Below, in pieces: positions 1 to 8,467 of a stretch of DNA of 64,000 nucleotides. The number at the start of each line of letters is the position of its first letter. Within the stretch, counting starts at the first letter, position 1. The notes under the pieces are model-generated. The model was not told the DNA's origin. It saw only the letters and a program-made list of their open reading frames with translations, and did not search any database. This stretch comes from JBFGFX01 sp965232455 (GTDB taxonomy: Bacteria > Pseudomonadota > Gammaproteobacteria > Steroidobacterales > Woeseiaceae): NCBI GenBank assembly GCA_965232455.1, contig OZ246981.1, positions 2,914,001-2,978,000 on the forward strand, read 5' to 3'. The position numbers were made by a program, and so were the translations under genes.

Positions 1-654
1 GACGTCCGAACCCGCGCCCTCGAAGATGTTGTCGTAGAACCCCTCCATGTCCCGATAGCTAGCCGCGAGCGTGCCGCGCAGCGAATCGCCGAGCGGACCG
101 CTGAGTCTCAGCGACGCCCTCTTCAGATCGGCGTTGCCGCCGCCCACCCGCAGCTCGCCCTCGAACGTCTCGCCGGGCTGCCGGGTCGTGACCAGAATCG
201 CCCCGGCCACCGCGTTGCGACCGTACAAGGCGCCCTGCGGGCCCTTGAGCACCTCGATCTGCTGCACGTCGACCAACTCTTCGTTGAAGCTGTTCGGATT
301 GGTGCTCAGGATGCCGTCGACGACGTAGGCAAAGGTCGACTCGGCGTCGCGTGTAGAGACGATGCCGCGAATGCTGACCTGCGTGTCGCCTACGTTCGCC
401 GTGTCGACGAGCGTCACGTTGGGCATCAGGCTGATGAAATCCGCCGGCCGCGCGATCCCGGCCCTTTCGATCGTCTCCTCGGTAAACGCCGTAATTGCGA
501 TCGGCACTTCCTGCAGGCTTTCCTGGCGCTTCCGCGCCGACACGACGATCTCGTCAATGGCGACCGCCCCCTCCTGGCCAAGCGCCGGCGCGCTGCCGCC
601 CGCCAGCGGACCGCCGCAGATCGCCGCGACCGCCAAACTCAGTTTCTTCTGCAT
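1..654 (-). CDS. TonB-dependent outer-membrane receptor (N-terminal part, runs off the window)
   Basis: Read directly from the reverse strand: an open frame of 218 codons starts at ATG 654 and continues past base 1, so only the N-terminus is visible. It begins MQKKLSLAVAAICGG, a signal peptide ending near ALGQ, followed by IDEIVVSARKRQESLQEVP, the region after the TonB box in FecA/CirA-type receptors. The plug domain continues with FISLMPNV, VSIRGI, YVVDGI and the highly conserved QQIEVLKGPQGALYGRNA. Such receptors import bulky substrates across the outer membrane using TonB energy. A perfect palindrome lies 25-42 bases upstream of the start codon and is shared with the other promoters of this island, so the receptor probably imports the substrate of the catabolic genes that follow. 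The barrel is not visible and the substrate cannot be told. Confidence 0.93.
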   Translation of the reverse strand, partial: MQKKLSLAVAAICGGPLAGGSAPALGQEGAVAIDEIVVSARKRQESLQEVPIAITAFTEETIERAGIARPADFISLMPNVTLVDTANVGDTQVSIRGIVSTRDAESTFAYVVDGILSTNPNSFNEELVDVQQIEVLKGPQGALYGRNAVAGAILVTTRQPGETFEGELRVGGGNADLKRASLRLSGPLGDSLRGTLAASYRDMEGFYDNIFEGAGSDV

Positions 655-676
655 AACGCTGAATCCCGTTTCATTT

Positions 677-696
677 TTGTTATAAAACTATAACAA
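677..696. promoter_or_regulatory. Palindromic operator, TTGTTATA-N4-TATAACAA
   Basis: Perfect inverted repeat with 8-base arms and a 4-base spacer (AAAC), just upstream of the TonB receptor that starts at 654. It is the best copy of a motif that recurs at 8265, 10869, 17047, 17055, 19627 and 28971, always between or upstream of catabolic genes. The two TATA cores are 8 bases apart. The binding protein is not identified. Confidence 0.65.
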
Positions 697-776
697 ACAC
701 ACTTAACGGCCCGTCACGCCAAGGTGTATCTGTTTGTAACCGTGCAGCCGCGGCTTCGCGCCGCGCCCGGCGGACG

Positions 777-2255
777 TCAGACGAACGCGTCGATCACTTC
801 CGCCGCCGCCCGCATCCCCGAGACCACGGCGCCCTCCAGGCCGGGCGCCACGAGCTCGGTGTGTTCCCCGGCAAAATGCACGGGCCCGATGGGCTTCGGT
901 ATCTCGGTGGCGAAAGCCTTAAGCTGTCCGGGTGCGTAGTGCGCATAGGCGCCGCCTGCATAGGTGTTACCCCAGTTCACGGTCAAGGCCTTCTCGAGCT
1001 GACCGGCCGCCGCGGGCCACACGGCGCTCAGCCAATCGATCACCGCCGCCGAGTGCGCCTCCTCGTCCAGATTTGCAAACGGTTCCAGACCGACGCCGTT
1101 GATCCAGTTCATCAGCAAGCCACGCGCGCCGTCCATCTGATTGGACAGATTGAAAACGCGTTCGTAACGCGTGTCGCTGAACAGCAGCGAGAAGTCCGCG
1201 TCCTTCTGCCAGAACCGCGTTTTCGTCTGCACGAAGGTTTTTGCGATCTGAGTGTACGGCAGCTCGTCGATCATGCGCTGCCGGTCGCTCGGCAGTCGGG
1301 GCTCGAATTCCACCTTGCGCAAGGCCGTGAACGGAACGCTCACGATCACGCGCGAGGCGTCGAAGGTTTCGGTGCCGTTCGGTCCGCGCAGGGTCAGACG
1401 GGCGCCGTCACCCTCGGTGTTGACGGCGATCAGCTCGCGACGATAGGCGATTTCGTCGCGAAGACTCGCCGACATCGCCTCGGGCAGCCCCGAATGACCG
1501 CCGGCAACGCGCAGTGAAGGACCCGCGGCGCCGAGGAGCCGCGTGGCGTCGCGCAACGCGCTCAGCGCGGAGACCGTTGCCAGACTGTTGTAGTTGAGCC
1601 CGCGCTCGATCATTGCGATCGCGGCCGCGGATGCCTCCCGCTCTTGCAGGAACTCGAGCAACGACATGCCGTCGTAGCGGGCAAATTGCGGATTCAGTAC
1701 GTTCGCGACCTCGCCGATCTCCTCGGCAACGGGCCGCAAATGCGCGCTGAGCAGGCGAAACGGCGCTAGCGGTTTTTCCTCGTCGCTGAGACCCACGGGC
1801 CAGGCCGCCGGGTCCGCGCGCAGCCCTGAACCGCGGTACATCTCCCCGCCAAGCAGCATGAGCGTATCGGGCCGCGGCGACGGCGATTCCGGCGTCTCCA
1901 GGGCTTGGCCGAAGGTCTCGCAGTAGCGGCGCCAGTTCGCGTAACTCTGGCCCGCGCCCATCGCGCCGGTGTCCAGCCAGGCACCATCGTCCATCCGATC
2001 GCGAACCGTCCAGATCCGGCCGCCGGGACGATTCGACTGCTCGAACACCCGGACATCGATTCCGGCCTGCTTCAGTTCGTGGGCGGCGACCAGGCCGGAC
2101 AGGCCGGCGCCAACCACCGCGACTCGATCCCGGCCGCTTTCGCAGGCGGACAGGAACGGCGCCGCCGCCAGCGTTCCGCCAAGCCGCGCCACAAACTGCC
2201 TTCGATTCAGTACGTTATTCTTATACCCTTGCATCGGCGCCCCAATCGACAGCAT
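777..2255 (-). CDS. Exported flavin-containing amine oxidase (lipoprotein)
   Basis: Flavoprotein of the monoamine oxidase/protoporphyrinogen oxidase fold. The dinucleotide-binding motif VAVVGAGLSGLVAAHEL is near residues 45-62 and is followed by the second conserved stretch RPGGRIWT. The C-terminus has the FAD-contacting HFAGEHTE and a helix ending in VVSGMRAAAEVI. The N-terminus NRRQFVARLGG...FLSAC combines a Tat-like RRQF with a lipobox, so it is likely exported folded and lipid-anchored. Two starts are possible: ATG 2255, or ATG 2234 behind a GGGG stretch. It lies between the TonB receptor and the divergent symporter, and probably oxidises an amine or other C-N/C-C bond in the periplasm. 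The substrate is unknown. Confidence 0.85.
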   Translation of the reverse strand: MLSIGAPMQGYKNNVLNRRQFVARLGGTLAAAPFLSACESGRDRVAVVGAGLSGLVAAHELKQAGIDVRVFEQSNRPGGRIWTVRDRMDDGAWLDTGAMGAGQSYANWRRYCETFGQALETPESPSPRPDTLMLLGGEMYRGSGLRADPAAWPVGLSDEEKPLAPFRLLSAHLRPVAEEIGEVANVLNPQFARYDGMSLLEFLQEREASAAAIAMIERGLNYNSLATVSALSALRDATRLLGAAGPSLRVAGGHSGLPEAMSASLRDEIAYRRELIAVNTEGDGARLTLRGPNGTETFDASRVIVSVPFTALRKVEFEPRLPSDRQRMIDELPYTQIAKTFVQTKTRFWQKDADFSLLFSDTRYERVFNLSNQMDGARGLLMNWINGVGLEPFANLDEEAHSAAVIDWLSAVWPAAAGQLEKALTVNWGNTYAGGAYAHYAPGQLKAFATEIPKPIGPVHFAGEHTELVAPGLEGAVVSGMRAAAEVIDAFV

Positions 2256-2266
2256 TGCCCAAAAAA

Positions 2267-2282
2267 GATATAAACACCTAAC
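2267..2282. promoter_or_regulatory. Degenerate copy of the island operator
   Basis: GATATA-AACA-CCTAAC: the left half matches the island palindrome and the right half has two changes. It sits in the short divergent gap between the amine oxidase (minus) and the symporter (plus), which is where an operator would be expected. Weak on its own. Confidence 0.3.
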
Positions 2283-2308
2283 ATTAGATCATTTTAGCAC
2301 GTCTCGCG

Positions 2309-3820
2309 TTGAACGGGACGCGGCAGCCGAGGAAAAGCACCATTTCCGATCAGACCACCGTCATCCTGATCTCCCTGATCGTCTACAAGCTGGTCCTGAT
2401 CGGGATCGGCTGGTGGGCGTCGCGGCGCGTGCACGACGAAGCGGATTTCCTGCTGGGCGGCCGTAACCTCGGACCCTGGGTCGCCGGCCTGTCCTACGCG
2501 GCGAGCACCTCGTCCGCCTGGGTGCTGCTCGGCTTTTCCGGATTTGTCTTCGCGTTTGGCGTTTCGGCGCTGTGGATGGTGCCCGGTATCTGGGGCGGTT
2601 ACATTGCGATGTGGGTCTGGTTCGGTCCGCGGATTCGCGCCGAGTCCAGCGACAACCGCTGGCTCACCCCAACCGAGTTTTTGTGCGCCAACGTCGACGA
2701 ACGTTCGCAGCTGCGCATCGCCGCGCTGGCGACGCTGCTGATCGCCTTTTGTTTCATCTTCTACATCGCGGCGCAGTTCGACGCGGCGGCAACGGCGTTC
2801 GTGAGCAACTTCGGCATGGACACGGCCAGCAGCCTGCTGCTGGGCGCCGGCATCATCCTGATCTACTGTCTGCTCGGCGGATTCTGGGCCGCGAGCATCA
2901 CCGACACGCTGCAAGGCGTGGTCATGATGCTCGCGGCCATGCTCGTGCCCGCGCTGGCCGTCTGGGACGCCGGCGGACCGGCGCAGATCGTGTCCACGCT
3001 CGCACGCATCGATCCGCAGTTCACGGACTGGACGGGAGGGCACGGCGGATTCGTATTCCTGGGATTCGTGCTGGGACTCGCCGGTATCGGTCTCGGCACG
3101 CTGGGCCAGCCGCAGCTCCTGGCGCGCCTCATGGCGGTCAAGGGCGAACGCGAACGTAAACAGGGCTTCGCGGTCGCTTTCGGCTGGGGCATCATCGTCT
3201 ACATCGGCATGTCCTGGATGGCTCTGGCGGCGCGCAGCATGGCGCTGGAACCGGGCTCGGGCGAACAGATTTTTTACCTCCTGGCGGAACGCCTGCTGCC
3301 CCCGGTGCTCGCCGGGATCGTTGTCGCCGCCATCCTGTCCGCCGTCATGTCGACCGTGGACTCGCTGCTGCTGGCCGCCTCGGCGGCGGTGTCCCACGAT
3401 CTGCAGCTTCCAAGGCGCTTCAATCTCAGCGAACTCTGGATGTCACGCATCGTCATGACCGGCATTGTCGTCGCCGCGGTCGTTTTGGCGCTGTTCCTCC
3501 CGGAAACGATTTTCAACCGCGTCCTGTTTGCCTGGAACGCGCTCGGCGCGGCGTTCGGTCCACTGATCATCGCGCGCGTCATGCGGCGCGAGCCGCCGGC
3601 GGCCGCGCGATTCTGGAGCATCGTTACGGGCTTTGGGCTCACGGTGTTGTTTTATTCGTACGGCACCGTGGCCGTCGACGACGCCGCCGGCGTTACCCGC
3701 TGGCTCGCGGAACTCGCGCATTTGCCGGGCGACCCCTACGAGCGCTTCATCCCGTTCATACCGCCGCTCTTGCTGGTGTTTCTCTGGCCGGGGGCCGGAA
3801 AGAAGGAGAAATCAACGTGA
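2309..3820 (+). CDS. Sodium:solute symporter (SSS family, PutP-like)
   Basis: Inner-membrane Na+/solute symporter of about 503 residues, the usual SSS length, with roughly 13 hydrophobic segments. Diagnostic stretches are ADFLLGGRNLGPWVAGLSY after the first segment, the unwound AASTSSAWVLLG helix, WLTPTEFL, the GGFWAASITDTLQG segment of the PutP group, and a late AILSAVMSTVDSLLL helix with the S/T pairs typical of the second Na+ site. The only conventional start in frame is TTG at 2309, and the N-terminus is not well fixed. Its stop overlaps the GTG of the next gene (translational coupling). It probably carries the island's substrate, or a small organic intermediate, into the cytoplasm. Confidence 0.88.
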   Translation: MNGTRQPRKSTISDQTTVILISLIVYKLVLIGIGWWASRRVHDEADFLLGGRNLGPWVAGLSYAASTSSAWVLLGFSGFVFAFGVSALWMVPGIWGGYIAMWVWFGPRIRAESSDNRWLTPTEFLCANVDERSQLRIAALATLLIAFCFIFYIAAQFDAAATAFVSNFGMDTASSLLLGAGIILIYCLLGGFWAASITDTLQGVVMMLAAMLVPALAVWDAGGPAQIVSTLARIDPQFTDWTGGHGGFVFLGFVLGLAGIGLGTLGQPQLLARLMAVKGERERKQGFAVAFGWGIIVYIGMSWMALAARSMALEPGSGEQIFYLLAERLLPPVLAGIVVAAILSAVMSTVDSLLLAASAAVSHDLQLPRRFNLSELWMSRIVMTGIVVAAVVLALFLPETIFNRVLFAWNALGAAFGPLIIARVMRREPPAAARFWSIVTGFGLTVLFYSYGTVAVDDAAGVTRWLAELAHLPGDPYERFIPFIPPLLLVFLWPGAGKKEKST

Positions 3821-4713
3821 AACTCATGCGCGCAGCAACGCTATCGGTCGCGGATCTCGATCGATCGGTCGACCTTTACACGCAGTGGCTCGACTACAGC
3901 GTCGAGGAACGCGGGGAGGTCGACCACGGCCTCGCCGCGAGCTGGGGCTGCCCGGCCACCGAAGGCCGGCGATCTGCCGTACTGCGGCCCGCTTCCGGAC
4001 GCAACATTTTTATCCGCCTGGTCGAGAACGAGCCGCATCCCGCGTTCGTGCCGTTACGCAGCTTCGGCTGGGCCGCGATCGAAATCTGCGTCCAGGACGT
4101 GTTGCAGGTCAACGAGCGGATGCTGAACTCGCCGTTCGAGATCATCGGGCCACCGCGCGAGATCGAGGGCCTCGACGCGATCTACCCGATGCAGGTGAAA
4201 GGTCCGGACGGAGAGATCGTGTACTTCACGCAGATCCGCGACGATCTGCCCGCGTTCGATCTGCCGCGCGCCGAAGCGCCGATCGATCGACTGTTCATCC
4301 TGGTGCTCGCCTGTTCCGACATGAACGCATCACTCGACTGGCTCGAAGAACACCTGGGCTTCGGCGTCGGCAGGCGCAGGATGGAAATCGTTTACACGAT
4401 GCTCGCCAAGGCGTTCGATTTGCCGGAAGAAGACCTCCATGCAATCTCGACGATGGTGCACGACCGCGACGTATTTCTCGAACTCGACCAGATGCCCGAC
4501 ATTGCCACGCCGCGCCCGGGCCGTCCGGACACGCTGCCGCAGGGCGTCGCAATCGGCAGCTTCTGGCACCCCGACTTCGATGCGGTCGACGCGAAGTGCC
4601 GGGAGCTGTGGATCAGGCCGCCCACGGTTCGCAAAGGCGCAGTGTACGGCGGCGCGCGCGCCGGCACGGTCCGCGCGCCCGACGGCGCGCTGGTGGAAAT
4701 CGTCGAGGCGTAA
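3817..4713 (+). CDS. Two-domain VOC (glyoxalase/extradiol dioxygenase-like) protein
   Basis: Contains two successive vicinal-oxygen-chelate modules. The first, residues 1-140, starts MKLMRAATLSVADLDRSVD and ends GPDGEIVYFTQI. The second, residues about 150-298, starts IDRLFILVLACSDMNASLD and ends APDGALVEIVEA. The terminal Glu of each half (GEIVYF and ALVEIV) resembles the metal-ligand strand of the family. The GTG start overlaps the stop of the symporter by four bases. VOC proteins catalyse isomerisation, ring cleavage or epimerisation through a divalent metal; the reaction here cannot be assigned. It is one of four VOC proteins in the island. Confidence 0.8.
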   Translation: MKLMRAATLSVADLDRSVDLYTQWLDYSVEERGEVDHGLAASWGCPATEGRRSAVLRPASGRNIFIRLVENEPHPAFVPLRSFGWAAIEICVQDVLQVNERMLNSPFEIIGPPREIEGLDAIYPMQVKGPDGEIVYFTQIRDDLPAFDLPRAEAPIDRLFILVLACSDMNASLDWLEEHLGFGVGRRRMEIVYTMLAKAFDLPEEDLHAISTMVHDRDVFLELDQMPDIATPRPGRPDTLPQGVAIGSFWHPDFDAVDAKCRELWIRPPTVRKGAVYGGARAGTVRAPDGALVEIVEA

Positions 4714-4717
4714 ATCG

Positions 4718-6001
4718 CTAGGCGTGCGGTCCTTCTTCCTCGGACACGATCCGGGCGCCCTCGAAATCCCGGTACTTGCCGAGCAGCAGCAGCGGCAGCG
4801 CGCCGGCGAGAAACAGCACCGCGCCAATTCTTAGAATGCCGTCGTAGTTGCCCATCGTGTCGAACGCCCAACCGAAAATGGGCGGCGCGAGGCCCGCGCC
4901 GAGCGCAAAAAAACCGTACAGGAAACCGTAGATCGACGCGTAGTTCGCCATGCCGAAATATTTGGAGACGATGTAGGCCATCAGGTCGTACTCGACGCCG
5001 GCGGCCATGCCCAGCACGCAAATCGCCACGGCCGCCATGCCGAACGTCAGCTCCGGCTGCGCGAGCAACAACGCGGCGCCCGCCGGCAAGCTCAGAATGA
5101 TCGCGGCGACGCCCGGCGCCCAGAAGTGATCGAGCAGGTAGCCGCCGGCGAGCCTGCCGAAAACGACCGAATACCCGATCAGGCTCGCGAGCACGACCGC
5201 GTCGCCGGTGTCGAACCCTTTCTGGCCCATCATGGTTTCGAGATTCGGAATCGGTCCGCCGACGGCGAACGAGATGGGCACGAACGCGTAAGCGAGCAGC
5301 CAGAAACGCCAGTCGCGCAACGCGTTGCGCAGCGACATGCCGCCGAGCGCGCGCCCGCTATCGAAACCAATCTCCGCTTGTGCGACCGCAACCTTGTGTT
5401 TGACGCGCGGATCGTTGGCTTCGTGCAGCATGAAATAGGCGGCCGGGAACGCGATGACCAGGGGCAATAAACCAATTCCGACGTAGGCGAGGCGCCAACC
5501 GATCTCTTCGATCAGCGCGGCCGCAATCAGCTTGGACAACGCGCCGAACAGACCGGTGCCGACCAGCGACATGCCCAGCGCGAGCCCGCGGCGCTCGTGG
5601 AACCAGCCGTTGACGGCGCGCGTCCAGGTGATGGGCAGCGTTCCCGCGCCGGTCACCGCCAGCATCAGCCAGAGAAAGCGGTAATACAGCAACGACCCGT
5701 TGTTGAGCGAAAACGCCATCATCGTGCAGGAAAAACACACGATGGACGTCAGCACGACCTTGCGCACACCGAACCTGTCGGTCATCAGGCCGATCACCGG
5801 GCTCATGATCAGTGCGCCGGCGGTCAGCACCGCGAGGCCCGACAAAATCTGGCCAACGCTCCAGCCCAGATCCGCGGAAAGCGGCGCAACAAACACGCCG
5901 ATCGTGTAGAACGGCAGCGGCGAGAGACCCAGCCCGATGCCGAGCGCGGACGTGGCAACCACCTGCCAGCCGAAGCGGAATTCTGCGAAACGCGATGCCA
6001 T
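4718..6001 (-). CDS. MFS transporter (oxalate:formate/monocarboxylate type)
   Basis: A 427-residue, 12-segment major facilitator. The loop GLMTDRFGVRK between segments 2 and 3 is the MFS signature, and WFHERRGLALGMS in the middle of the first half is typical of the OFA/MCT branch. The second half repeats the signature as GRLAGGYLLDHF. It is the last gene of a minus-strand run (YciI, exported VOC, small membrane protein, this carrier) read from the operator at 8265. It likely moves a carboxylate intermediate; the direction is unknown. Confidence 0.85.
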   Translation of the reverse strand: MASRFAEFRFGWQVVATSALGIGLGLSPLPFYTIGVFVAPLSADLGWSVGQILSGLAVLTAGALIMSPVIGLMTDRFGVRKVVLTSIVCFSCTMMAFSLNNGSLLYYRFLWLMLAVTGAGTLPITWTRAVNGWFHERRGLALGMSLVGTGLFGALSKLIAAALIEEIGWRLAYVGIGLLPLVIAFPAAYFMLHEANDPRVKHKVAVAQAEIGFDSGRALGGMSLRNALRDWRFWLLAYAFVPISFAVGGPIPNLETMMGQKGFDTGDAVVLASLIGYSVVFGRLAGGYLLDHFWAPGVAAIILSLPAGAALLLAQPELTFGMAAVAICVLGMAAGVEYDLMAYIVSKYFGMANYASIYGFLYGFFALGAGLAPPIFGWAFDTMGNYDGILRIGAVLFLAGALPLLLLGKYRDFEGARIVSEEEGPHA

Positions 6002-6087
6002 AGGTCCGGATCCTTTATTGTTTTTTTCGCCGACGGGATACCCGGCGTTAAGCCGCGAGCCCTAAACGTTCACTAGAGCCGTCCACC

Positions 6088-6756
6088 TCAAAAGAACGGT
6101 TTGACGACGCCGAACCAGGCGACGGACGCGATACCGATCCAATAAACGTACGCGAGACCTCGACCGAACGCCAGCGATTTGGACAGGTGCTCCTCGACCT
6201 CCGGCGTTGAGCCGTCCGCCGCGAGCTTGCGGAATTGGATCACCCAGTCGCGCATGATGAAGCGCAGCAACAAACCGATCACGAGCAGCAGGCCGTAAAT
6301 CGTGACCTTCGCGGCGTACCACGGAAACAGGAACGGCCAGTTCGTAAAAAACGAATACACGCCAAACCCGAGCAGCAGCGGTATCACGACGTAGCGGATG
6401 GCCTCGTCGATTTTGGTCAGCGTCAGGCCGGCGTCCGTGCCACGCTTGAAGAACGCCGAATACGTAATCGACAGCCAGATGGCGACGAAAACCCACATCG
6501 CCACGATCCAGCCGCCGCCGAGCGGTTGCGTCTGCAGAATCGCACCCATGTGCAGGCCGAGCGGCAGCAACAGGATGATGCCCGTGCGCGGCAGAATGTC
6601 GATGCGGTAGGCCGTCTCCATGTGCCGCTTGCGCTCCTCCAGACTCAGCGACGGGTCGGTAATCGGACGCGACGCGTTGAACACGCCCCACTCGCCGCCG
6701 AGCCAGTAAGCCATCGCGATAATGTGCGCCCATTTGAGGAACAGGTAAGTCGTCAT
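6088..6756 (-). CDS. Small polytopic membrane protein, paralogue of the gene at 24790
   Basis: 222 residues with about five or six hydrophobic segments and no recognised enzyme motif. The ATG at 6756 follows a strong GAGGGG ribosome site, which beats the ATG 42 bases upstream. Aligned without gaps to the protein at 24790-25440 it keeps K8, H11, the YWLG at 17-20, D53, PR at 56-57 and H69. The two intramembrane histidines and the Asp-Pro-Arg patch suggest a bound cofactor (b-type haem or metal) or a proton path, somewhat like CopD-type proteins; this is inference. Each paralogue travels with a VOC protein, an MFS carrier and an alpha/beta hydrolase. Confidence 0.6.
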   Translation of the reverse strand: MTTYLFLKWAHIIAMAYWLGGEWGVFNASRPITDPSLSLEERKRHMETAYRIDILPRTGIILLLPLGLHMGAILQTQPLGGGWIVAMWVFVAIWLSITYSAFFKRGTDAGLTLTKIDEAIRYVVIPLLLGFGVYSFFTNWPFLFPWYAAKVTIYGLLLVIGLLLRFIMRDWVIQFRKLAADGSTPEVEEHLSKSLAFGRGLAYVYWIGIASVAWFGVVKPFF

Positions 6757-6819
6757 GATGGTTATCCCCTCGTTGTATTCGTTATGCGGGACATGCACGG
6801 GCGGTCCTGACGCGCCCCG

Positions 6820-7857
6820 TCAGACCGCCTCGTAAAACTCCAGCCAGACGCCGCCCGGTCCGCGAATGGCCATCAATATCACGTCGCCGTAAGGTGCAAG
6901 ATGCATCGGCGTCGGCGCCACGAGCACCTCGATGTCCTGGGCCTCGACGTGCTCAGCAAACCCGTCGATGTCCGACAGCGGAAAACGCAGCGTCAGGATG
7001 CCCAGATTCGGCGGCCGCGCACGCGCGGAAAAGTCGGCGCCCTTCGCGCCGTCGAACGCCAGGATTTCGACGGAGCCCTCGTTCGTGCCGTTCGGGTGGA
7101 CGATGTATACGATGCGCGGAACGTCGGTGGCGAAATTGTGCGGAAGGCCAAGCACGTTCTGCTCCGGCGCCTCGCTGGCGGCCGTGTGCTCCAGGTACAC
7201 CGCAAAGCCGAGCTTTTCCACGTAAAAGTGCTTCGCGGCCTCTGCATCGGCGACCACCTGCGTGGCATTGAACAAGCGGCTGAGCTCACGCAGATGCGGC
7301 CATCCCTCGAGCGGCGGCTGGACCCGCTCGATCAGCGCGAGCACCACGCCGTCCGGACCGCGCGTCAGCCATTCGTTGACGACAAACGGCCCGAACGTAA
7401 ACTGCACCGGATCGCTGACCGCCTGCCAGTCGCGCGCCTGGAACTCGGCGAATTTCCGCTGCATGTCGAGCACGCGGCTGTTCACGTCGAAAATACCGCC
7501 GGTATCCCAGGACTGCGCGCTCGAACGAATCTGCCGCTGCTCGACGCCGTCGAAGTGGATCAGGCGCAGGAAGCCGCGCTCGGTGCCGGGATTGCCCAAC
7601 ACCACCTCGGTCCCCGTGACATCTTCGTTCAGTCGGTAGGCGGCCAGCAGCGCGGCGGGCGACGGACCGCGGTGGAGGACCTCCCAGCCCGCCACCGAGC
7701 GATAAAAATCCACCTGTGCGTCGAGCCTGGAAACCACGAACACGGCTTCGTCGTATCCGCCGCTGACGTAGGGATGCCGAGCGTCGTCGGCGCCCGCGGC
7801 CGCCGCGAAAAAGACCAGCGCCAGCGCGCCGATCGTCGCCGCGGGCTTACGAGGCAC
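6820..7857 (-). CDS. Exported two-domain VOC protein
   Basis: The GTG at 7857 gives a clear signal peptide (PRKPAATIGALALVFFAAAA, then GADD). The longer frame that starts 13 codons earlier lacks any reason to be used and overlaps YciI further. Two VOC modules follow: residues about 30-160 (YDEAVFVVSRLDAQVDFYRS ... PDGVVLALIE) and 180-345 (FNATQVVADAEAAKHFYVE ... GPGGVWLEFYE). A VOC enzyme in the periplasm is uncommon, as most are cytoplasmic. It overlaps the end of the yciI-like gene by eleven bases, so the two are coupled. The reaction is unknown. Confidence 0.78.
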   Translation of the reverse strand: MPRKPAATIGALALVFFAAAAGADDARHPYVSGGYDEAVFVVSRLDAQVDFYRSVAGWEVLHRGPSPAALLAAYRLNEDVTGTEVVLGNPGTERGFLRLIHFDGVEQRQIRSSAQSWDTGGIFDVNSRVLDMQRKFAEFQARDWQAVSDPVQFTFGPFVVNEWLTRGPDGVVLALIERVQPPLEGWPHLRELSRLFNATQVVADAEAAKHFYVEKLGFAVYLEHTAASEAPEQNVLGLPHNFATDVPRIVYIVHPNGTNEGSVEILAFDGAKGADFSARARPPNLGILTLRFPLSDIDGFAEHVEAQDIEVLVAPTPMHLAPYGDVILMAIRGPGGVWLEFYEAV

Positions 7858-8221
7858 GGGCCCGGACGGCGTCGGCGGATTCCCAGATGACGCCACCCAT
7901 CCAACGTCCGCCGGCCGGCGTCACCTCGTGGACCGTTACGGACCGGTACATGCCGCTGCTGAGGTAGGGATCACCGGCAAGAAAATCGCGGGCGTCGCGT
8001 TCGTCCTCCGCCGTTACCAGAAAAAAACTGCCGACGAGTTCGGGATCGCCGGGGTTGTTCATCGGGCCGCAGGCGAGATAACGCTCGCAGTGTTTTTCGA
8101 CGTATTCCAGATGGCCGTCGAGTTCGCGATCGCGGACGACCGCGCTGCCCTCCCCGTCCAGTGCGACGACCAGAAACGTGCGTTCCGTGATGCGATCAAC
8201 GGTTGGCGCGTATTTCGCCAT
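7847..8221 (-). CDS. YciI-like (YCII domain) protein
   Basis: 124 residues. The start at ATG 8221 is chosen because a purine-rich GAGGGAGGG lies just upstream; the longer frame runs back through the operator and has no such site. The YCII fold is visible as RTFLVVALDG, then HLEYVEKHCERYLACGPM, GSFFLVTAEDERDARDFLAGDPY and a final SVTVHEVTP. Related proteins are small cytoplasmic ferredoxin-like enzymes with a His-Asp pair (for example 5-chloromuconolactone dehalogenase). It is the first gene of the minus-strand run from the operator at 8265. Confidence 0.78.
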   Translation of the reverse strand: MAKYAPTVDRITERTFLVVALDGEGSAVVRDRELDGHLEYVEKHCERYLACGPMNNPGDPELVGSFFLVTAEDERDARDFLAGDPYLSSGMYRSVTVHEVTPAGGRWMGGVIWESADAVRARAS

Positions 8222-8264
8222 ATCGGCGTCCCTCCCCTCGGGAATTGCGGTAAGATGGCATAAT

Positions 8265-8280
8265 GTTATATCAAAATATC
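8265..8280. promoter_or_regulatory. Island operator, GTTATA-TCAA-AATATC
   Basis: Copy of the island palindrome with one change in the right arm. It is centred in the 98-base divergent gap between the yciI-like gene (minus, start 8221) and the small gene at 8320 (plus), so it could control both directions. Confidence 0.55.
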
Positions 8281-8319
8281 CTTTCTCGCAGCATTGCAGA
8301 AATTGGAGGGTTACACGCA

Positions 8320-8466
8320 ATGAAAACGCGCGTGTTGAGCGAAGCTTCGTTGACGAAGTACCCATCCTACGATGGCAGCGGTAGCATTTCGGTCAACGTG
8401 AGCGTACCCACCGACCCCGACGGGTTTCCCGTCGAACTCAATCAACTGATGGAAGAGCTGCACTGA
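8320..8466 (+). CDS. 48-residue protein of unknown function
   Basis: Starts at ATG 8320 behind a good ribosome site (GGAGGG, 8 bases before) and ends one base before the alpha/beta hydrolase start at 8468, so it is the leading gene of a hydrolase-dehydrogenase operon. The protein begins MKTRVLSEASLTKYPSY and ends FPVELNQLMEELH. It has no membrane segment and no signal peptide. An ATG 57 bases upstream, inside the operator, is less likely. It could be a subunit, a chaperone or a leader peptide; no function is claimed. Confidence 0.6.
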   Translation: MKTRVLSEASLTKYPSYDGSGSISVNVSVPTDPDGFPVELNQLMEELH

Positions 8467-8467
8467 G

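Noticed and set aside
2294..3397. Antisense frame over the SSS symporter, rich in Arg, His and Gln
   Set aside because: The membrane segments of the symporter are unmistakable on the plus strand.
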